Source: Pseudomonadota bacterium (GTDB taxonomy: Bacteria > Myxococcota > UBA9042 > PHBI01). Taken from it: 8,012 bases of DNA. The stretch covers positions 1 through 8,012 of the forward strand of contig SYAK01000492.1 in NCBI GenBank assembly GCA_005788935.1. Direction: 5' to 3'. Both the position numbers and the translations under genes were made by a program. Below are positions 1 to 5,920 of the stretch, one piece after another. Position 1 is the stretch's first letter. Each line of letters starts with the position of its first letter. Below the pieces are notes generated by a model, which made no database searches, was not told the DNA's origin, and saw nothing but the letters and a program-made list of their open reading frames with translations.

Positions 1-2
1 AC

Positions 3-314
3 CCGACTGGCCGCCGCGAGGGCGACCGCTACGTCGAGGGCTCCCTCACGGCGACCCAGGCCGCGGCCTACGCCGAGCTCATGACCTGCGGCAGACCTGT
101 CCGCGCGCCCGAGCTGCGGCCCCTGCGCAACGTCAACAACCCCGAGAAGTTCCTCGAGGCCGCCCGGGCCGCGCTCGACGTCAACCTGAGCCGCTACCTC
201 TGGCGCGCGACGACGCTCCTCCGCGGCGACTCCTCCGCGGCCAAGCGCTACGCATTCACGCCGCCCGCCGACCTGCGCTGGGCGCTCCTGCGGCCGATCG
301 GCCTACACGCCTGA
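3..314 (+). CDS. 3' end of an unrecognised gene (partial, C-terminal ~103 residues)
   Basis: The frame is open from the left edge and ends at TGA 312-314, so the true start lies outside the window. The ATG at 81 is probably internal, because the codons before it are in the same high-GC style and encode ordinary sequence (EGDRYVEGSLTATQAAAYAE). The visible part is soluble, mixed charged and hydrophobic, and probably mostly helical. It has no membrane segment and no catalytic motif that I recognise. The segment around SRYLWRATTLL and the Arg-rich surroundings could be nucleic-acid binding, but that is a guess. Its stop lies inside the 3' end of the convergent gene on the other strand, giving a 12-base tail-to-tail overlap. 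No function is assigned. Confidence 0.6.
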   Translation, partial: PTGRREGDRYVEGSLTATQAAAYAELMTCGRPVRAPELRPLRNVNNPEKFLEAARAALDVNLSRYLWRATTLLRGDSSAAKRYAFTPPADLRWALLRPIGLHA

Positions 315-1511
315 ATACAGAGCATCGTCACTGTCGCGGACTTGAGGCTGAGAGCCAACGAACTCAACCTCGGTGGCTGACCACTGCTTCTTGTCCTCGC
401 TGCGAGCCGCCACGTTCACCGTGAGCTCCTGGTAGTAAGCTTCGAGGGCCGTCTCGAGCAGACGCTCGTCGCCCAGCACAAGGTGGACATCGCCGCCCTC
501 ACCAACGACATCACGCAGGATGAACGTCAGCTTGTCGCGATCGAGGTCCCGGACGCGGCCAGTGAACACGCGGAGCTGAACCTCGTGACGCTTCTTGAGC
601 TCCGTCAGAGCGGACCGGATACGCTTCGTGGCCCGTCGGTCCAACCTCACCCGGCGGTCCTGGATGCCGATGACGGCGCCCCAGACCTCAACCGCCGACA
701 CCGGGCCATTGGCCGCAGGGGCGAGCCGCCTCATCGACTCGAGAATCGCGAGCCACTTCTCCCCGTCGCCGTCGCCGGACGGGACCGCGTCTCCGGAGAC
801 GGCCCACGCGAGCCCCTCTCGTACGGCCGACCAGCCTGCCTCCGAGATGTCCCGCGGCGTCCGCGCGTGTTCGTTGTCGAACGGAACGTGACTGAACGCC
901 ACTTCGAGGCTCCCGAACGCGAAGCGCTGCGCCGGCATTGTGTAGAGGTCCCGAAGCCACTCGGGAGGCCGACCGCTCGTGTCCTGCCGAAGACCCCGCG
1001 CGGCCCATTCAAAGATTGGCTTGAGTGCGTTGCCTGCGATCTCGGCAGCCAGGGAGAACGCAGCCGCCGGGATGCGACCCTCTCGGATATCGCTACCTTC
1101 CAGCCTCACCGTCAGCGCGGGCTCGAGCGAGGGCCAGAGCATGGTGCCGCGCGCCGGCAAGGCGTCTTCAGGCAGTTGGTCGATACCGACCGAGTAGGCT
1201 CGCAAGGGGCTGTATCGGTAGCTGTAGTCCACCAACCAGAGGGAGCCCCGTTCGAGCGCTTCACGCACCGAAATCACGCCGCACTTGAGGTCCTTGATCG
1301 TCGCGATTGAGGTCGTCGCGACAATGAACCGCAGGCACCCATCATCCTCGAGGTCTTCGGAGAGATAGGCCAGAACGTCTGCACCGTGGGATGTCCGCGC
1401 AGTGAAGATGCACGGGCCCTCAAACTCGTACAGGACCTCGACAGGAGCCAACGCCCCAAGGACATCCAGTTGCACGGCCGCGAGCGACTCGTTTGAAGGC
1501 CATGAGCTCAC
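303..1511 (-). CDS. Uncharacterised 402-aa protein, downstream gene of the antisense two-gene cassette (possibly DUF6575-like)
   Basis: The frame stays open further upstream (to 1868), but that extension is compositionally odd and overlaps a better gene. I place the start at GTG 1511-1509, which overlaps the upstream TGA as GTGA and has a GAGG Shine-Dalgarno 7 bases before it. The stop is TAG at 305-303. The N-terminal region (about residues 12-110) reads as a beta-rich domain with LYEFEGPCIFTAR, a turn, LAYLSED and later VREALERGSLWLVD. This pattern reminds me of the DUF6575 family, but that is recall and was not checked. The middle (about 110-290) contains a long soluble region. The C-terminal region has a basic helical stretch (DRRATKRIRSALTELKKRHE) followed by FTGRVRDLDRDKLTFILRD (about 317-335), which could be a small beta-barrel-like unit. 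There are no transmembrane segments and no nuclease, kinase or Walker motif that I can see. Third positions carry clearly more A and T than in the rightward genes, suggesting separate origin. Function unknown. Confidence 0.72.
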   Translation of the reverse strand: MSSWPSNESLAAVQLDVLGALAPVEVLYEFEGPCIFTARTSHGADVLAYLSEDLEDDGCLRFIVATTSIATIKDLKCGVISVREALERGSLWLVDYSYRYSPLRAYSVGIDQLPEDALPARGTMLWPSLEPALTVRLEGSDIREGRIPAAAFSLAAEIAGNALKPIFEWAARGLRQDTSGRPPEWLRDLYTMPAQRFAFGSLEVAFSHVPFDNEHARTPRDISEAGWSAVREGLAWAVSGDAVPSGDGDGEKWLAILESMRRLAPAANGPVSAVEVWGAVIGIQDRRVRLDRRATKRIRSALTELKKRHEVQLRVFTGRVRDLDRDKLTFILRDVVGEGGDVHLVLGDERLLETALEAYYQELTVNVAARSEDKKQWSATEVEFVGSQPQVRDSDDALYSGV

Positions 1512-1903
1512 TGCCGCACCTCGCACACAATCGCGAAGAGGGCGGCGCGCGCCGCTGCATCCAGCGAATTCGATGGCCACCAGCTCGTATGGGTGGGCTG
1601 TTCGCCCTTCGAAAGCATGGCGTGGCCGTGGCCATCGTTCAGAGCGGCCTTCGCAACGAACTTCCGCCGCCAGCGAAGGAAGAGGCGCACTTGGTGTTGC
1701 GCATCCAGTTCCGAACGGAACACCGAGAGGGACCGGCGACGACACGGATCTGCGTCGGGTAGCCGGCCTGTCTCTTCGTGTGTGAGCATGTCCGCCTCGG
1801 ACGGCGGACTCGACTTGCAGCAGCGAAACACGTCGCCATCGACCGGTTCCGCACCGACTGGTGGGCACTCGATGATCACACTGACGCTTTCGGGCTTCGT
1901 CAT
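1508..1903 (-). CDS. Uncharacterised 131-aa protein, first gene of the antisense cassette
   Basis: ATG 1903-1901 begins a frame that ends at TGA 1510-1508. A GGAGG lies upstream, but only 3 bases from the ATG, which is tighter than usual; a GTG at codon 9 is the alternative start. Two conserved-looking stretches stand out: ADPCRRRSLSVF (residues 51-62) followed by DAQHQV (67-72), and PTHTSWWPS (103-111) near the C-terminus. I have an impression of unnamed bacterial proteins with a similar Cys-Arg-Arg/LSVF block and a His-Thr-x-Trp-Trp-Pro block, but cannot name a family. The N-terminus (SVSVIIECPPVGAEP) looks like a beta-strand entry to a small alpha/beta domain. Five Cys are present (13, 28, 29, 54, 127) without a clear metal-binding spacing. 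The stop overlaps the start of the 402-aa gene, so the two are probably translated together and may act as a pair. Function unknown. Confidence 0.68.
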   Translation of the reverse strand: MTKPESVSVIIECPPVGAEPVDGDVFRCCKSSPPSEADMLTHEETGRLPDADPCRRRSLSVFRSELDAQHQVRLFLRWRRKFVAKAALNDGHGHAMLSKGEQPTHTSWWPSNSLDAAARAALFAIVCEVRQ

Positions 1904-2046
1904 GGGCCTCCGCGGTCGTTCATCTCATCTCGGACGAGGCTCCCTGCGCACGAACGCCCAAAGACCCCAGCCCGTGGGCCTAGAGGGTATCATCCGCGTT
2001 GGACCGAGGGCAAGGATGTCGAGGCGCTGCCGGTGCCAGCATCCGT

Positions 2047-2061
2047 CCCTCTCGGAGAGGG
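2047..2061. promoter_or_regulatory. Perfect 15-bp dyad, candidate operator
   Basis: CCCTCTC-G-GAGAGGG is a perfect inverted repeat with 7-bp arms around one central base. The single-base centre fits a protein-binding dyad better than an RNA hairpin, although a 5-6 bp stem with a short loop is possible. It lies 144 bases upstream of the leftward start at 1903 and 170 bases upstream of the rightward start at 2231, so it could serve either direction. A regulator binding here is an inference; no DNA-binding repressor gene is identifiable in the window. Confidence 0.35.
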
Positions 2062-2067
2062 TTGCAG

Positions 2068-2101
2068 CGCTCGTCGCGCGCCGTTGCGCGGACTGCGAGC
2101 G
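2068..2101. repeat. Imperfect GC-rich inverted repeat
   Basis: Outer arms CGCTCG (2068-2073) and CGAGCG (2096-2101) enclose inner arms CGCGC (2075-2079) and GCGCG (2086-2090), with a 6-base loop and an asymmetric internal bulge. It starts 6 bases after the 15-bp dyad. No T-run follows on either strand, so it is not a standard intrinsic terminator. In DNA this GC-rich, such a structure can arise by chance. Confidence 0.25.
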
Positions 2102-2129
2102 ACTCTAAGTCTCCGTAGAAACGCCGTTC

Positions 2130-2151
2130 CTCGCATCGACCTCGCATCGAC
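2130..2151 (+). repeat. Tandem direct repeat, two exact copies of an 11-mer
   Basis: CTCGCATCGAC occurs twice in direct succession (2130-2140 and 2141-2151), followed by a partial third copy CTCG (2152-2155). The 11-bp period is about one helical turn, so two binding sites would face the same side of the DNA. It lies 79 bases upstream of the first rightward gene, a suitable place for an activator or repressor site. Two copies are too few to call a replication iteron array. Confidence 0.4.
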
Positions 2152-2230
2152 CTCGGTCTTACCTCCGGGCAGGGAAGAACGCTCCTGTCGCTGACGGACG
2201 GACCGCCGGCGCGAACCGCAGGAGGATCCG

Positions 2231-2425
2231 ATGTCGAACCCTACCCACGAGGAGGAGTGGCGCTGCCGCAAGTGCGCGACGCTGCTCGGTGTGCGCCGCG
2301 CAGGCAGCGTCCACGTCAAGCACAAGCGCGCCCAGCTCGTCGTCCGCGGCCACGTGATGGCCGTCTGCCCGCGCTGCGCGGAGCTGAACGAGGCCACCTC
2401 CGAGGACCCTCGCCCGGGCGCCTAG
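2231..2425 (+). CDS. Small Com-like zinc-finger protein (64 aa)
   Basis: ATG 2231 is preceded by AGGAGG at 2220-2225, an excellent Shine-Dalgarno, and the frame ends at TAG 2423-2425. Two Cys pairs, C12-x2-C15 and C46-PR-C49, would form a four-Cys zinc site, and CPRCAELN near the C-terminus resembles the CPRCxxxN end of the Com family of small zinc-finger proteins. Mu Com activates translation of the mom DNA-modification gene by binding its mRNA. Here the gap between the pairs is 30 residues, of which about 20 are basic and beta-rich (VHVKHKRAQLVV), so a general zinc-ribbon nucleic-acid-binding protein is equally possible. No mom-like gene is present in the window. The gene opens the rightward module, 134 bases before the next one, and fits an early regulatory protein. 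Confidence 0.62.
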   Translation: MSNPTHEEEWRCRKCATLLGVRRAGSVHVKHKRAQLVVRGHVMAVCPRCAELNEATSEDPRPGA

Positions 2426-2435
2426 CCGGGCCCGG
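2412..2435 (+). terminator. GC hairpin enclosing a stop codon (weak terminator candidate)
   Basis: GCCCGG (2412-2417) can pair with CCGGGC (2426-2431) with the stop codon TAG in the loop. A competing pairing, CCGGGC (2414-2419) with GCCCGG (2430-2435), is also possible. No T-tract follows, so factor-independent termination is unlikely. It may simply be GC-rich chance structure, or it may slow ribosomes or protect the 3' end. Confidence 0.18.
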
Positions 2436-2559
2436 ACCGCCTCACCCGAACCCTGACCCACCCCGCGACTGATGAGGCCCGAGAGGCCCGCCACGCGCCG
2501 CAGAGAGCCCCCGAAGGGGCGGCGGCCGGCAGGTCCGGCGACCCCGCTGGAGACCAATC
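2426..2559. other. Short untranslated gap between the Com-like and sigma-like genes (134 bp)
   Basis: No gene is visible. It contains a small CCCC-GAA-GGGG hairpin (2509-2519) without a following T-run. It ends with the GGAG Shine-Dalgarno (2549-2552) of the next gene, 7 bases before its ATG. No promoter could be recognised, so transcription may continue through from upstream. Confidence 0.45.
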
Positions 2560-3408
2560 ATGCGCCTTGAGACTGTCCGAACCGCCCTCGAACTGCAGCT
2601 GAGAGCCCCCTCGACCACCCACCACTTCCTCGCCGGTCGCGCCCGACACCTGGCGCTCGCGGCCTTCGACGCGCCCGCCGAGGCCGTCCGCTTCCTCAAC
2701 ACGCGCGGCCCTGACGGCTGCCAGCAGCGCAGCGCCGTCACCGCCGCGATGATCGCCGAGGCGCAACGCCGCCAGAGCGACACCTGGGCGACGCTGCTGA
2801 TGCTGGCCTACTTCCCGGGGCTGCTCGGCATCCGCGCCACGATGAAGCCCTCGGCCGGCGTCAGCGCCGACGAGCTCAACGCGCTGCTCGTCGAGAGCTT
2901 CCTCGAGACGGTCGGCGCGCTCCCGCTCGCGTCGCAGGGACGCCTCGCCGTCGTCAACCTCATCCTCGGCACTCGCAAGACCGCCTGGCAGCACCTCATC
3001 CGCGAGACGGCGCGCGCAGACCGCGAGGAGCTGGTCGACGACCGCTGGGACGACCTGCTCGGCGGCTTCTACCCGTCCCCGGAGGGCCTGGCGCTGGCCG
3101 AGGAGGCCGAGCGCGAGCTCCAGCCCGAGCGCATCCGCGACTGGGTCGAGGCGCTGCTGCGCGAGGAGACCGAAGACGACCTGCTGCTCGTGCTCGGCAC
3201 GCACGCGACGGGCAAGCCGCTCATCGACTGGGTCCGAGAGCGCCAGCCGCACCTCGACGGCGACGCGCTCGTCCGCGAGTACGGCCGCCTGCGCCGCCGC
3301 CGCTCGCGCCTCTTGGAGCGCCTCCGCGATCGCCTCGACGCCGCGCCGATGTCCCAATGCGCCCTCCGCGCGGCTCTCCTCTCTCGTGACCTGAGGGCCG
3401 AGGCCTGA
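2560..3408 (+). CDS. Putative RNA polymerase sigma-factor-like protein (282 aa)
   Basis: ATG 2560 follows GGAG at 2549-2552 by 7 bases, and the stop is TGA at 3406-3408. The protein is helical, soluble and rich in Arg, Glu and Leu. Residues about 73-150 (SDTWATLLMLAYFPGLLG, then SADELNALLVESFLETVG, then a basic helix ending WQHLIRETAR) resemble the spacing of a divergent ECF-type sigma region 2. Residues about 190-260 (VEALLREE, LIDWVRERQP, REYGRLRRRRSRLLERLRD) resemble a C-terminal helix-turn-helix region 4. Length is somewhat above the 170-220 aa usual for ECF sigmas. The match is by overall pattern, not by a diagnostic motif, so an unrelated helical DNA-binding protein is possible. If correct, it would direct transcription of later genes of the element. 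It is followed after 28 bases by the next gene, so the two are probably co-transcribed. Confidence 0.45.
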   Translation: MRLETVRTALELQLRAPSTTHHFLAGRARHLALAAFDAPAEAVRFLNTRGPDGCQQRSAVTAAMIAEAQRRQSDTWATLLMLAYFPGLLGIRATMKPSAGVSADELNALLVESFLETVGALPLASQGRLAVVNLILGTRKTAWQHLIRETARADREELVDDRWDDLLGGFYPSPEGLALAEEAERELQPERIRDWVEALLREETEDDLLLVLGTHATGKPLIDWVRERQPHLDGDALVREYGRLRRRRSRLLERLRDRLDAAPMSQCALRAALLSRDLRAEA

Positions 3409-3436
3409 GGGCGCCACCCGCGACCGGAGCACCACG

Positions 3437-3712
3437 ATGACCGCAGCCCCGCACCCGAGAGCCCCGACCCAACCGCCACAGGCCTGCCTCCGCAGCGCCT
3501 TCCACGAGCCGACCATGACGCTGCTCGGCCTCTTCGAGGTCTACGGCGCCGACCCGGCGCTCGTCGAGCACGCCGCCGACGAGATCGAGTCGATCCTTCG
3601 CCGCCACCTGGGCGCCCCCGCAGGCCCCGCTGGCGCCAGGGGGAAGCTCGCCCTCGAGCGCCTCCTCGACGAGCTCGAGGCCGCCGAGACCGCCACGCCC
3701 AGCACCCACTGA
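3437..3712 (+). CDS. Small protein of unknown function (91 aa)
   Basis: ATG 3437 has GGAG at 3426-3429 with 7-base spacing, which favours it over the internal ATG at 3515 (Met27), where no good Shine-Dalgarno is visible. The stop is at 3710-3712. The first 15 or so residues are Pro/Ala-rich and probably disordered. Residues about 27-58 (LLGLFEVYGADPALVEHAAD, then EIESILRRHL) look helical and may form a small interaction domain. A Gly/Pro/Ala linker and a final acidic helix (ERLLDELEAAE) follow. There are no catalytic or metal-binding motifs. It is sandwiched between the sigma-like and ssDNA-binding genes, so a role in control or replication is plausible, but nothing in the sequence shows it. 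Confidence 0.55.
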   Translation: MTAAPHPRAPTQPPQACLRSAFHEPTMTLLGLFEVYGADPALVEHAADEIESILRRHLGAPAGPAGARGKLALERLLDELEAAETATPSTH

Positions 3713-3738
3713 CCTGCCTCGCCTCAATCAACTTCACC

Positions 3739-3757
3739 GGGCCGCAGGGCCCTCTTC
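3739..3757 (+). terminator. Short hairpin with weak T-run (possible attenuator)
   Basis: GGGCC (3739-3743) and GGCCC (3748-3752) form a 5-bp stem with loop GCAG, followed by TCTTC. The T-run is too short for an efficient intrinsic terminator. It lies 4 bases before the AAGGAG ribosome-binding site (3761-3766) of the ssDNA-binding gene, so it may tune expression at the gene boundary. It may also be coincidence. Confidence 0.22.
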
Positions 3758-3773
3758 GCCAAGGAGCACACCG

Positions 3774-4511
3774 ATGAGTCTGAGCACCTGGGAATCCGCG
3801 AGCCGCCTCGCCGACAAGCACGCCAATCAGGGAGGCATTTTCATCCGCCTCGCCGCCAATGGGGACAAGGTCGTTGGCGCCTTCGTCGGCGAGCCCTTCG
3901 CTCGCGAGGTCGTCTGGACCGGCGAGCGCTACGAGACCTTCGACCCCGCCGTCCACACCGACAAGCGCCCGAGCCTCCGCGTGATGCTCAACTTCTTCGT
4001 GCCCGCCGAGAGCGACATGAAGGTCATCGAGGGCGGCACGGTCTGGTTCAAGGACGTGCTCAAGGTCCGCGACAAGTACGGCCTCGACAAGTGGCTGTTC
4101 GAGATCGAGCGCCACGGCGACGCCGGCGACCCGAAGACGACCTACAGCATCCTCCCCGAGGAGAAGATCGACGACGCGATGCGCGCGCGCATCCGCGACG
4201 CCGAAGCCCACGACCTGGCGGCACTCTCGAGCGGTGATGGCGCCGGCGATAAGGGCGGCGCCAAGCTCGCGGCGCCCGCAGCGCCCGCGATCAGCGGCGG
4301 CGTCATCGATCCGCGCGTCGCGAGCGAGCTCGTCGGCCGCCTCAAGTCGCTTCCGCGCTCCGACGTCGACGCCTTCCTCGGCGAGCTCGGCGTGAAGCGG
4401 GTCCGTGACCTCAAGGCGAGCGACGTGCCCGCCGCCAAACGCGCCCTCGATCGCCTCGAAGCCGCCGCGAAGCCCGCGGCCGACGACGACTCCATCGACC
4501 CCTTCGCCTGA
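3774..4511 (+). CDS. Putative single-stranded DNA-binding protein with C-terminal helical domain and acidic tail (245 aa)
   Basis: ATG 3774 follows AAGGAG (3761-3766) by 7 bases; stop TGA 4509-4511. Residues about 1-145 form a beta-rich domain with GIFIRLAANGDKVVGAFVGE (21-40), SLRVMLNFFVP (67-77), VIEGGTVWFKDVLKV (84-98) and KWLFEIERHGDAGDPKTTYS (106-125). This layout matches my memory of phage-encoded OB-fold ssDNA-binding proteins. An Ala/Gly-rich linker (about 150-176) leads to a small helical domain (about 177-232, with FLGELGVKRVRDLK), of the sort seen at the C-termini of phage recombination proteins. The last residues, ADDDSIDPFA, are acidic and end near a Phe. They resemble the SSB C-terminal tip that recruits partner enzymes. 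It probably coats ssDNA during replication and recruits the helicase or primase encoded just downstream. The next gene starts 14 bases after this stop. Confidence 0.6.
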   Translation: MSLSTWESASRLADKHANQGGIFIRLAANGDKVVGAFVGEPFAREVVWTGERYETFDPAVHTDKRPSLRVMLNFFVPAESDMKVIEGGTVWFKDVLKVRDKYGLDKWLFEIERHGDAGDPKTTYSILPEEKIDDAMRARIRDAEAHDLAALSSGDGAGDKGGAKLAAPAAPAISGGVIDPRVASELVGRLKSLPRSDVDAFLGELGVKRVRDLKASDVPAAKRALDRLEAAAKPAADDDSIDPFA

Positions 4512-4525
4512 TCTCGAGGTGCGTC

Positions 4526-5916
4526 GTGGTGAACGCCATCGTCGACAGCGTGATCCGCCTCGCGGAGGCGGAGCTGCCCCCGCGCGCGCTGGGACAGCTT
4601 CATCGGGCGCTCTCGTTCCCGAACCCAGAGTTCGCATCCCGCGAGCGCATGGGCCGGTGGACGGGCGCGACGCCCGAGGAGGTCTGCCTCATCGACCGTG
4701 ACGCGGAGGGGCGCCTGACGCTCCCCCGCGGCGCGGTGGCGGCCCTGCGTGCGGCGGTCGGCGGCTCGGGAGGCAGCGTCGCGTTCGAGGACCGGCGCGT
4801 CCGACACCCCCGCGTCGACCTGACGTTCGGCTTCGAGCTGCGCGACTACCAGGAGGAGGCCGTCCGTGCCCTCGTGCGCCACACGCAGGGCACGGCGGTT
4901 CTCCCGTGCGGGGCCGGCAAGACCGTCATCGGCACCGCGGCCATCGCCCGCGCCCGGCAGCCGGCGCTGGTCCTCGTCCACACGCACGACCTGCTCGAGC
5001 AGTGGCGCGAGACGCTGCAGGCAGCACTCGGTCTCGAAGCCGGCGTCATCGCCGACGGCCAGGTCAGCACGGCGATGGTCACGGTCGCCACCGTCCAGAC
5101 CCTCGCGGGCCTGTCTTCGGCGGCGCTCGCCGACCTCGGCGCGCGCTTCGGCACCGTCGTCGTCGACGAGTGCCACCACGTCCCCGCGTCGTCCTTCCGC
5201 GACGTCATCGCGCAGCTTCCGGCGCACTTTCGCTTCGGGCTCACCGCGACGCCTGACCGCGCCGACGGGCTCACGCCGATGCTCGCGTTTGCGCTCGGCG
5301 AGCCCGTGTTCCGGGTCGAGCACGCGCGCCTGGTCGCGGCGGGTCACCTCATCGTCCCGGAGATCGTCGCCGTCGAAACAGGCATCACCGGCCGCTCGGG
5401 CTCGCACACCGACCTCGTGGCGGAGCTCGTGAGGCACGAAGCCCGAAACGCGCGGCTCCTGCAGCTTGTTACCGAGTCCACCTTCAACCGGCACGCGACG
5501 CTCGTGCTCTCGGCCCGCGTCGACCACTGCGAGCACCTCGCCGCGCGCCTCTGCGAGGACGACGTCGCCGCCGCGGCGCTCACGAGCCGCACGCCGAAAG
5601 CCCAGCGGACAGCCATCCTCGACGCGTTCCGGTCGGGCGAGCTCAGCGCCGTCTGCGCGGCCTCGCTCGCCGACGAGGGCCTCGACGTCTCCCGCCTCGA
5701 GCGCCTCGTCCTCGCCACGCCCGCGCGCGCCGAGGGCCGCACGATTCAGCGCCTCGGCCGCCTCATGCGGCCGCACCCGGGCAAGCGCACGCCCGTCCTT
5801 TACGACCTCGTCGACGACCACCCGATCGCCCGACGCCAACACGCCGCCCGCCGCGCCGCGTACCGCAAGGTCCTCGGCGACGACACGCCCGTGCACGCGC
5901 TGGACTGGAGAGCCCC

Positions 5917-5920
<4 letters not shown>
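4526..5920 (+). CDS. Superfamily 2 DNA helicase, XPB/UvsW-like (464 aa)
   Basis: The start is GTG 4526, with GAGG at 4516-4519 six bases before it; GTG 4529 is an adjacent alternative. The stop TGA is at 5918-5920. Helicase motifs are in order: ELRDYQ (104-109), Walker A PCGAGKT (127-133), DExH box DECHH (214-218), TATP (240-243), a motif V-like LADEGLDV (381-388) and motif VI QRLGRLMRP (408-416). The arginine fingers and catalytic Glu are intact, so an active ATP-driven DNA translocase or helicase is expected. The first 100 residues contain FPNPEFASRERMGRWTG and a later LPRGA, an N-terminal DNA-binding-type domain that I associate with phage and element helicases of this group. It sits between the ssDNA-binding and primase genes and overlaps the primase start by ATGA, so it probably works in replication fork restart, origin opening or recombination. 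Family assignment is secure; the exact role is inferred. Confidence 0.92.

Larger units (their letters stand above)
1904..2230. other. Divergent intergenic region (327 bp)
   Basis: This gap separates the leftward two-gene cassette from the rightward replication module. No convincing gene is present: open frames crossing it in several phases are antisense to the cassette or have shadow-like composition. It holds a 15-bp dyad (2047-2061), an imperfect GC-rich hairpin (2068-2101) and a tandem 11-bp repeat (2130-2151). I found no strong sigma70-type promoter. A weak leftward candidate is TTGCCC followed 16 bases later by GATACC, read on the minus strand between about 2013 and 1986. It is too poor to annotate as a site. 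Promoters for both directions would be expected here. Confidence 0.6.

Noticed and set aside
483..1310. 275-codon plus-strand open frame
   Set aside because: It lies antisense to the 402-aa gene and reads as an Arg/Pro/Glu-rich mirror of it. It has no Shine-Dalgarno and no recognisable motif.
1512..1868. Upstream extension of the 402-aa minus-strand frame to a 521-aa protein
   Set aside because: It overlaps the 131-aa gene almost entirely, has Arg/Pro/Ser-rich off-frame composition, and a coupled GTG start with Shine-Dalgarno explains the gene better.
1988..1993. TATCAT on the plus strand as a -10 box
   Set aside because: There is no acceptable -35 box 16-18 bases upstream.
1986..2013. Possible leftward sigma70 promoter (TTGCCC and GATACC, 16-base spacing)
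   Set aside because: It has only 4/6 and 3/6 matches to the consensus boxes, which is within chance for this length of DNA. It is mentioned under the intergenic region only.
2509..2519. CCCC-GAA-GGGG hairpin as an intrinsic terminator
   Set aside because: It has only a 4-bp stem and no T-run, and is expected by chance in DNA this GC-rich.
2422..3516. 364-codon minus-strand open frame
   Set aside because: It is the shadow of the sigma-like gene. The low-complexity Arg/Ala/Glu/Gly translation is typical of high-GC antisense frames.
3069..4637. 522-codon minus-strand open frame
   Set aside because: It runs antisense across three well-supported genes and their Shine-Dalgarno sequences, with Arg/Gly/Ala-rich translation.
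4142..5896. 584-codon minus-strand open frame
   Set aside because: It is opposite the SF2 helicase, whose motifs are intact, and is a composition artefact.
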